From an uncultured Collinsella sp. (GTDB lineage Bacteria; Actinomycetota; Coriobacteriia; Coriobacteriales; Coriobacteriaceae), in NCBI GenBank assembly GCA_900549355.1, contig UROA01000072.1, forward strand, positions 1 to 9,977: DNA of 9,977 nt, written 5' to 3'. Numbering within the stretch: position 1 is the stretch's first letter; each line of letters begins with the position of its first letter. Below the pieces are notes generated by a model. That model did not search any database and was not told the DNA's origin. It was given only the letters and a program-made list of their open reading frames with translations. The position numbers were made by a program, and so were the translations under genes. Of the stretch, positions 5,964 through 9,977 are shown piece after piece.

Positions 5964-7358
5964 ATGTGCAATGTTTCGCTCAACGGTACGCAACCGTCCG
6001 ATGCCTCCCTGCGCGTCCTGCGCGCGCTTGAGGCGGCTGGTCTTGAGGCTTGGTACGTTGGCGGTTGGGTGCGCGACGCCCTGATGGGATGCCCCAGCCA
6101 CGATGTTGATATGTGCTGCAGCGGCCTGTGGCAGGAGTCCAAGGCGGCGCTCGAGGCCGCTGATATCGCGGTCGTGGAGTCGGGCATTAAATTTGGCGGA
6201 ATCACGGCTATTTCCGATGGCGAGCGTATCGAGGTCACCACGTACCGCCTGGATGGCTTTTACACCGATGGGCGCCATCCTCAGAGTGTCGAGCGTGCCG
6301 CCTCGCTCGAGGACGATCTGGCCCGCCGCGACTTTACCGTCAACGCCATGGCCTGGCATCCCGAGCGCGGGCTTGTCGACCGCTACGACGGCCAGGGTGA
6401 TCTGGAGCGCAAGCTGATTCGCGCTGTCGGTGATCCCAAGCGTCGCTTTAACGAGGACGCCCTGCGCATGCTGCGTGCGGTGCGCTTTGCCTGCCGTCTG
6501 GACTTTATGATTGAGCCCGAGACTAAGCGTGCGCTTGCCGAGTGCGCGCCGCTGCTCGATGCCGTGGCGCGCGAGCGTGTGGGTATTGAGCTCGAGGGCA
6601 TTCTTTCGACCGGTCATGGGGGAGACGCGATGCTTCGCTATCCCGAGCTCATCTGTGCCGCTGTGCCCGAGTTGGCAGCGGGTCGCGGGTTTGATCAGCG
6701 AAGTGTCTACCATGCGTTTAACGTCTACGAGCATATCGCCCGTGTGCTGACAGTGGCAGGGGAGCTGGCGCTGTGCGACGGCGTCGCGCCATCGTCGAGC
6801 CTTATGTGGGCGGCGTTTTTGCACGATGTCTCCAAGCCCGAGTGCTTTACGGTCGATCACGCCGGCAGCGGACACTTCTACGGTCATCCAGAGCTCGGCG
6901 CCAAGAAGGCGCGCGTCATCATGGATCGCCTGGCGCTCTCGCACGATTTGGTGCGCGATGTGTGTCTGCTTATCAAATACCATGATAAGCCGCTGCGCCC
7001 CGAGCGCTCCTGCCTGCTCAATATGATGCGCGCGCTTTCGGGTGAGGGCGTCGACACGGCCCGCCTGATTGACGAGCTCATGGACCTTAAGCGTGCTGAC
7101 ACGCTCGGCAAGGCCCCGTCGTGCTTCTATTATGTCGAGACAATCGAGGAGATGCGCGCGATGGCGCACGAGCTGCTGAAGGCGGGGGAGCCCTATACGC
7201 TCAAGATGCTCGCCGTCAACGGCGGCGACCTGATCCGTGCCGGTGTGAAGCCGGGGCCCGAGCTAGGTCAACTACTCAACGCTGCCCTCGATGCCGTGAT
7301 CGAAGACAACATTCCCAATGAGCGCGAAGCCCTTTTGGTCCATCTCAACTTGAATTAG
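5964..7358 (+). CDS. cca: CCA tRNA nucleotidyltransferase with HD domain
   Basis: The enzyme adds or repairs the CCA end of tRNAs using CTP and ATP, without a nucleic-acid template. The 464-residue product has the class II nucleotidyltransferase motifs in order: YVGGWVRD (31-38), the metal-binding Asp47 and Asp49 in HDVD, IEVTTYR (89-95), RRDFTVNAMA (121-130), EDALRMLRAVRF (164-175, the nucleotide-selecting motif) and RERVGIELEGIL (203-214). A C-terminal HD domain follows, with His250 and His257 in YHAFNVYEH, His287-Asp288 in LHDVSKP and His308; in related enzymes such domains have phosphohydrolase activity. AGGAGG (5950-5955) lies eight bases before ATG. A tRNA-Glu gene lies 127 bases downstream, though it encodes its own CCA, so here the enzyme would repair rather than build the end. 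Confidence 0.96.
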   Translation: MCNVSLNGTQPSDASLRVLRALEAAGLEAWYVGGWVRDALMGCPSHDVDMCCSGLWQESKAALEAADIAVVESGIKFGGITAISDGERIEVTTYRLDGFYTDGRHPQSVERAASLEDDLARRDFTVNAMAWHPERGLVDRYDGQGDLERKLIRAVGDPKRRFNEDALRMLRAVRFACRLDFMIEPETKRALAECAPLLDAVARERVGIELEGILSTGHGGDAMLRYPELICAAVPELAAGRGFDQRSVYHAFNVYEHIARVLTVAGELALCDGVAPSSSLMWAAFLHDVSKPECFTVDHAGSGHFYGHPELGAKKARVIMDRLALSHDLVRDVCLLIKYHDKPLRPERSCLLNMMRALSGEGVDTARLIDELMDLKRADTLGKAPSCFYYVETIEEMRAMAHELLKAGEPYTLKMLAVNGGDLIRAGVKPGPELGQLLNAALDAVIEDNIPNEREALLVHLNLN

Positions 7359-7422
7359 CTACCCAGTTTACCTGCGTGTTCCATAACCTGCCGACAATTT
7401 CTCGGCAATTTGGAATTTCTTC

Positions 7423-7451
7423 TTGCGCTGACGTTTTTTGTCCCGTAATAT
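7423..7451 (+). promoter_or_regulatory. Candidate promoter of the tRNA-Glu gene
   Basis: TTGCGC (7423-7428) and TAATAT (7446-7451) are separated by exactly 17 bases. Initiation about seven bases later would give a 5' leader of roughly 27 bases before the mature tRNA, suitable for RNase P removal. The -35 matches the consensus only in its first three bases. Confidence 0.5.
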
Positions 7452-7485
7452 ATTTCTTCGCAGCACGGCAGTGCAGATGTCATGT

Positions 7486-7562
7486 GGCCCGTTCGTCTAG
7501 CGGTTTAGGACGCCGCCCTCTCAAGGCGGAGATCACCAGTTCGAATCTGGTACGGGCTACCA
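7486..7562 (+). tRNA. tRNA-Glu (anticodon CTC)
   Basis: The 77 bases fold as a standard cloverleaf and align with bacterial tRNA-Glu. The acceptor stem is GGCCCGT with ACGGGCT, including a G1-U72 wobble pair. The anticodon stem is CCGCC (7513-7517) with GGCGG (7525-7529), and the loop CTCTCAA puts anticodon CTC at 7520-7522, reading GAG. The T-arm is ACCAG-TTCGAAT-CTGGT, the discriminator base is A, and the CCA end is encoded. GAG is the dominant Glu codon in the surrounding genes. A candidate promoter lies upstream and a terminator begins 11 bases downstream, so it appears to be transcribed alone. Confidence 0.97.
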
Positions 7563-7572
7563 CGCATTTGAT

Positions 7573-7604
7573 ACCCGGGCTTCCCATGGAAGGCCGGGTT
7601 TTTT
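7573..7604 (+). terminator. Rho-independent terminator of the tRNA-Glu gene
   Basis: ACCCGGGCTTCC pairs with GGAAGGCCGGGT across a three-base loop, with a single G/G mismatch. Six T bases follow (7599-7604). It begins 11 bases after the tRNA CCA end. Confidence 0.9.
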
Positions 7605-7651
7605 ATTTTCAAACAACCGTCTGCAATTCCCGTTTGAACCAGAGCTTTGCG

Positions 7652-7679
7652 TTCTGTCTATGGTCCTTGCGGGTACAAT
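7652..7679 (+). promoter_or_regulatory. Candidate promoter of the flippase-like membrane protein gene
   Basis: TACAAT (7674-7679) is a good -10 element 33 bases before the start codon and after the tRNA terminator. The best -35 at a usable distance is the weak TTCTGT (7652-7657, 16-base spacer); TTGCGT at 7647-7652 is a better hexamer but 21 bases away. Confidence 0.5.
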
Positions 7680-7712
7680 ATCCAAGATATTTTGACTGTT
7701 AGAAGGAGTCTC

Positions 7713-9020
7713 ATGACGGAGTCCTCTCAGCATACGTCTAAGCCCCAGGTCGAGGTTGAGGCCTCGGGCGGAGATGACAATAAGAGCGCACGCCGCGGCG
7801 CCATCTTTATCGGCGTCGTGCTGGTGGGTTATATCGTCTATCTGGTGGTAACCGGGCAGATGGGGCAGTTCTGGGCCGCAATGTCGAGCGTCCAGGCGCC
7901 ATGGCTCGTTCTCGCGTGTCTTTGCATGTTCATGTATCTGTTCTTTGGCATTGTGGCCTATGCGATCGCCGTCTGGCTCGACCCATATTCACCCGTCGGC
8001 ATCCGCGACCTGATTTCGGTCGAGGCGAGCGGCATCTTCTTTGGCAACCTGACGCCCATGATGATGGGCTCGACTCCCGCCCAGATCTACCGCCTGACCA
8101 AGGCGGGCCAAAATGTCGGCGAGGCTGGTGCCACGCAGTTCACGCGCTTTATCGTGTATCAGTTTGGCCTCGTTGCCTGGGGCGCTATCCTACTGCTTGC
8201 TCGCATGCCGTTTTTTGCCGAGCGCTATGGCGACATGACGCTGCTGTGTGTCTTTAGCTTTGGTGGGCACTGCTGCATCTTGCTGGGCATCTTCGCCGTC
8301 GCGCTCATGCCTAAGACCGTCACGCGCGTCGCCCATTGCATCATCAATTGGCTTGAGCGCATTGGTGTCTCGGCCACTAAGATCGAGGGATGGCGCACGT
8401 TTGTCGATGGCGAGATCTACTCCTTCTCCGAGAAGTTCAAGCTTTCAGCCGGACATTTTTCTTCCATGCTGCTCACGGTGGTCATCACCATGCTGCAACT
8501 CGCGTTTTTCTACCTCGTGCCGTATTTCCTGATGCTTGCCTTTGGTCACCACGAGGTCGACTTTTTCTTGGTCATGGCCGCGAGCGCCTTTGTCCAGCTG
8601 CTGAGCTCTGCGGTCCCCCTGCCCGGTGGAACTGGTGGCGCTGAGGGCGGCTTTGCATTGTTCTTGGGTCATTTCTTTGGGTCGGCTTCGACCGCTGGCT
8701 ATCTGCTGTGGCGCCTCATTACGTTTATTGCGCCGACCATTTTGGCTGCGCCCCTGCTGGGCCTTAAGAGCGCCCACAAAGAGAGCATCCATGCGCGCTG
8801 GGATCGCGTGATGCGCAAGCTCGGCCGCACGCCTCAGACGCCCTCTGCGCCCATTAAGCCGCACCCCGCGAATGCTGTTACTGTTGATCCCAAGAAGCAG
8901 GCTCAGAAGGCTTCTGGGACCGCTAAGCCGGCTCATAAAGCCTATGTGCGCCAGACAGGCGATGGTATTCGCGTATCTCCGTCGGTACTCAATAAGAAGA
9001 AGCACCCTAAGTCGCAGTAG
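7713..9020 (+). CDS. Membrane protein with LPG-synthase transmembrane (flippase-like, UPF0104) domain
   Basis: The 435-residue protein resembles the integral-membrane part of MprF (lysylphosphatidylglycerol synthase/flippase) and the YbhN/AglD group. It has a charged N-terminal tail (1-28), then likely membrane helices near residues 29-47, 63-88, 147-163, 175-199, 251-278, 284-303 and 330-352. The family signature PLPGGTGGAEGG spans 302-313. There is no C-terminal aminoacyl-transferase domain; instead a basic, Pro/Lys-rich cytoplasmic tail covers 354-435. It may therefore move a lipid or lipid-linked sugar rather than make a charged lipid, but the substrate is unknown. AAGGAG (7703-7708) supports ATG 7713; an in-frame upstream start at 7647 overlaps the promoter and is rejected. 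It is monocistronic by its context, between a tRNA terminator and a regulator gene with its own leader. Confidence 0.85.
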   Translation: MTESSQHTSKPQVEVEASGGDDNKSARRGAIFIGVVLVGYIVYLVVTGQMGQFWAAMSSVQAPWLVLACLCMFMYLFFGIVAYAIAVWLDPYSPVGIRDLISVEASGIFFGNLTPMMMGSTPAQIYRLTKAGQNVGEAGATQFTRFIVYQFGLVAWGAILLLARMPFFAERYGDMTLLCVFSFGGHCCILLGIFAVALMPKTVTRVAHCIINWLERIGVSATKIEGWRTFVDGEIYSFSEKFKLSAGHFSSMLLTVVITMLQLAFFYLVPYFLMLAFGHHEVDFFLVMAASAFVQLLSSAVPLPGGTGGAEGGFALFLGHFFGSASTAGYLLWRLITFIAPTILAAPLLGLKSAHKESIHARWDRVMRKLGRTPQTPSAPIKPHPANAVTVDPKKQAQKASGTAKPAHKAYVRQTGDGIRVSPSVLNKKKHPKSQ

Positions 9021-9041
9021 GACAGTCGTGCGTTCTTCATG

Positions 9042-9056
9042 ATGCGGGGCATTTTT
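9042..9056 (+). terminator. Weak terminator-like hairpin after the membrane protein gene
   Basis: ATGC (9042-9045) and GCAT (9049-9052) pair around GGG, with a T-run at 9052-9056. The stem is only four pairs, so termination would be inefficient and some read-through into the tetR-type gene is possible. Confidence 0.3.
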
Positions 9057-9067
9057 GTGCTGTATGG

Positions 9068-9095
9068 GGGATAATCCTCTTACGTAGATTATCTC
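9068..9095. promoter_or_regulatory. Palindromic candidate operator in the leader of the TetR-type gene
   Basis: GGGATAATC (9068-9076) and GATTATCTC (9087-9095) are reverse complements with one mismatch, separated by ten bases. The dyad overlaps GATAAT (9070-9075), a possible -10 element. Its place 41 bases before a TetR-family gene, and its size, fit an autoregulatory operator. Binding is inferred from position and symmetry only. Confidence 0.45.
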
Positions 9096-9136
9096 TCATC
9101 TGTTGATGAATGCTCGCATATCGAAGGGACACGCCC

Positions 9137-9748
9137 ATGGCAACCGGCAAACCGCGTCTTGATCGTCGCATCGTTCGCAGCCGTAATGCCATCCTTTCCG
9201 CTTTCGAGCGCCTGCTCATGGAAAAGCCGCTGGCAGACATTACGGTGAGTGCCATCGCGCGCGAGGCCAATGTCGACCGCAAAACCTTCTACGTGCACTT
9301 TGGCACGGTTGACGGCCTGCTCGATGCCATTGCCGTCGATGTGGTGGAGATGATTGTCGACTCGGTCGAGAAAACGCTTGCTTCAATGGACGGCGACACC
9401 AACGAGCGCGCTCTTGGCGCGGCGGCGACCTTCTTTAAAACCGTTAACGAGGCACTGTGCAACAACTTGGTGCTCAATCGTCAGCTGATCGAGAACATTC
9501 CGCTCGATGATTTTATGGCTCGTCTTCGTGCGCCGCTCGAGCACGAGATTGCCGAACGCGATCTGCTGCCCCAAGGTCTCAAGGACGAGATGTTCGACTA
9601 CTATCTGGCGTTTTTGCTGTCGGGTATTATCGGTATCTATCGTACGTGGGCGCTGTCTGACGGCTCGGTTCCTATCGAGCGCGTCTCTGAGGTCGCCAAC
9701 GACCTGACTCTCAACGGTCTGTCGAGTCTGGAATCTCGCTTCGAATAG
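9137..9748 (+). CDS. TetR/AcrR-family transcriptional regulator
   Basis: The 203-residue protein is a typical size for a TetR-type dimeric repressor. The N-terminal DNA-binding domain covers about residues 11-57, with the helix-turn-helix ITVSAIAREANVDRKTFYVHFG (a standard TetR pattern, residues 35-56). The C-terminal ligand and dimer domain is helical; LLSGIIGIYRTWALSDG (160-176) resembles the TetR_C_8 type found in DhaS-like regulators. AAGGGA (9124-9129) lies seven bases before ATG 9137; an earlier in-frame start at 9110 lacks a ribosome site. It may regulate itself through the dyad at 9068-9095 and perhaps the upstream membrane protein gene, but the ligand and targets cannot be read here. 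Confidence 0.92.
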   Translation: MATGKPRLDRRIVRSRNAILSAFERLLMEKPLADITVSAIAREANVDRKTFYVHFGTVDGLLDAIAVDVVEMIVDSVEKTLASMDGDTNERALGAAATFFKTVNEALCNNLVLNRQLIENIPLDDFMARLRAPLEHEIAERDLLPQGLKDEMFDYYLAFLLSGIIGIYRTWALSDGSVPIERVSEVANDLTLNGLSSLESRFE

Positions 9749-9772
9749 CATCGATAATTCAACAACTTATAG

Positions 9773-9841
9773 AAGTTGCGGTGGAATAGGGATTGTTTTG
9801 GCTATTGGAAGGCCGATCTAGTCCCTATTTCACCGCAACTT
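9773..9841. repeat. Dispersed palindromic repeat, copy 2 (22-base arms, 25-base loop)
   Basis: Positions 9773-9794 and 9820-9841 match the arms of copy 1 at 1135-1205. The right arm equals that of copy 1 over its 22 bases; the left arm differs at two sites, reading GGTGGAATAGGGATT where copy 1 has GGTGAAATAGGGACT. Both changes leave G-U pairs in an RNA hairpin. The loop is unrelated to that of copy 1. It begins 25 bases after the TetR-type gene. Confidence 0.85.
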
Positions 9842-9876
9842 AGGAAAACTGTTTTGATGGTAAGGCGGGGCTTATA

Positions 9877-9930
9877 GGACAAAATGTGTGTCCACGTTGG
9901 GGACATCGGCGCAGGTCGATGACCCTTTTT
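9877..9930 (+). promoter_or_regulatory. Alternating GGACA/TGTCC segments leading to a terminator-like hairpin
   Basis: GGACA (9877-9881) and TGTCC (9889-9893) can pair, and the same TGTCC can instead pair with GGACA at 9901-9905. The second choice would disrupt a hairpin formed by GGG-CATCG (9899-9901, 9904-9908) and CGATG-CCC (9917-9921, 9923-9925), which is followed by TTTTT (9926-9930). This is the layout of a transcription attenuator for a gene beyond the window, or it is simply the terminator of the TetR-type gene. The rest of 9842-9977 shows no gene. Confidence 0.4.
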
Positions 9931-9977
9931 CAGCCGTTTAAATTCCGTGCCCGCTTTTAACCGCTCGGACAGAATGT

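Noticed and set aside
7376..7702. A 108-residue + strand frame between cca and the membrane protein gene
   Set aside because: It spans the whole tRNA-Glu gene and its terminator, so it is not a real coding region.
1..9977. CRISPR array, insertion sequence, prophage or toxin-antitoxin pair
   Set aside because: No regular direct repeats with spacers, transposase, integrase, phage or small paired toxin genes can be seen; the few repeats present are isolated palindromes.

Overview
The window looks like a chromosomal segment of a high-GC anaerobe of the Coriobacteriia, most likely Collinsella or a close relative. That placement is an inference from the GC- and C/G-ending codon use, the sugar-phosphotransferase (PTS) gene content and the general look of the proteins; no rRNA or other phylogenetic marker is present. 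All genes lie on the + strand, and the gene content is mostly housekeeping.

Left part (1-5866): PTS and fructose metabolism. The window opens inside a fructose-family PTS permease with a C-terminal EIIA domain, closed by a strong terminator. A 525-base gap follows. It holds a 71-bp perfect inverted repeat (copy 1 of a repeat seen again at the right end), a second unrelated inverted repeat of about 130 bp with a nested hairpin, and the ptsH leader. Then come ptsH (HPr), a hairpin-plus-T attenuator, ptsI (Enzyme I), and two paralogous 310-residue PfkB-family sugar-phosphate kinases, each followed by its own terminator. Together these would take phosphate from PEP through EI and HPr to the sugar during uptake, and the kinases would add the second phosphate to fructose-1-phosphate or a similar sugar phosphate.

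Middle (5867-7604): cca (tRNA nucleotidyltransferase with an HD domain), then a tRNA-Glu(CTC) gene with encoded CCA, a promoter and a terminator.

Right part (7605-9977): a seven-helix membrane protein of the LPG-synthase transmembrane/flippase-like family, then a TetR-type regulator with a palindromic candidate operator in its leader. A 229-base non-coding end holds copy 2 of the inverted repeat and a cluster of alternating GGACA/TGTCC segments leading to a terminator-like hairpin.

No new gene system stands out. The observations most worth checking are the two dispersed inverted repeats, the nested inverted repeat upstream of ptsH, the shared CAGD active-site variant in both kinases with extra divergence in the first, and the possible attenuator at the right edge.
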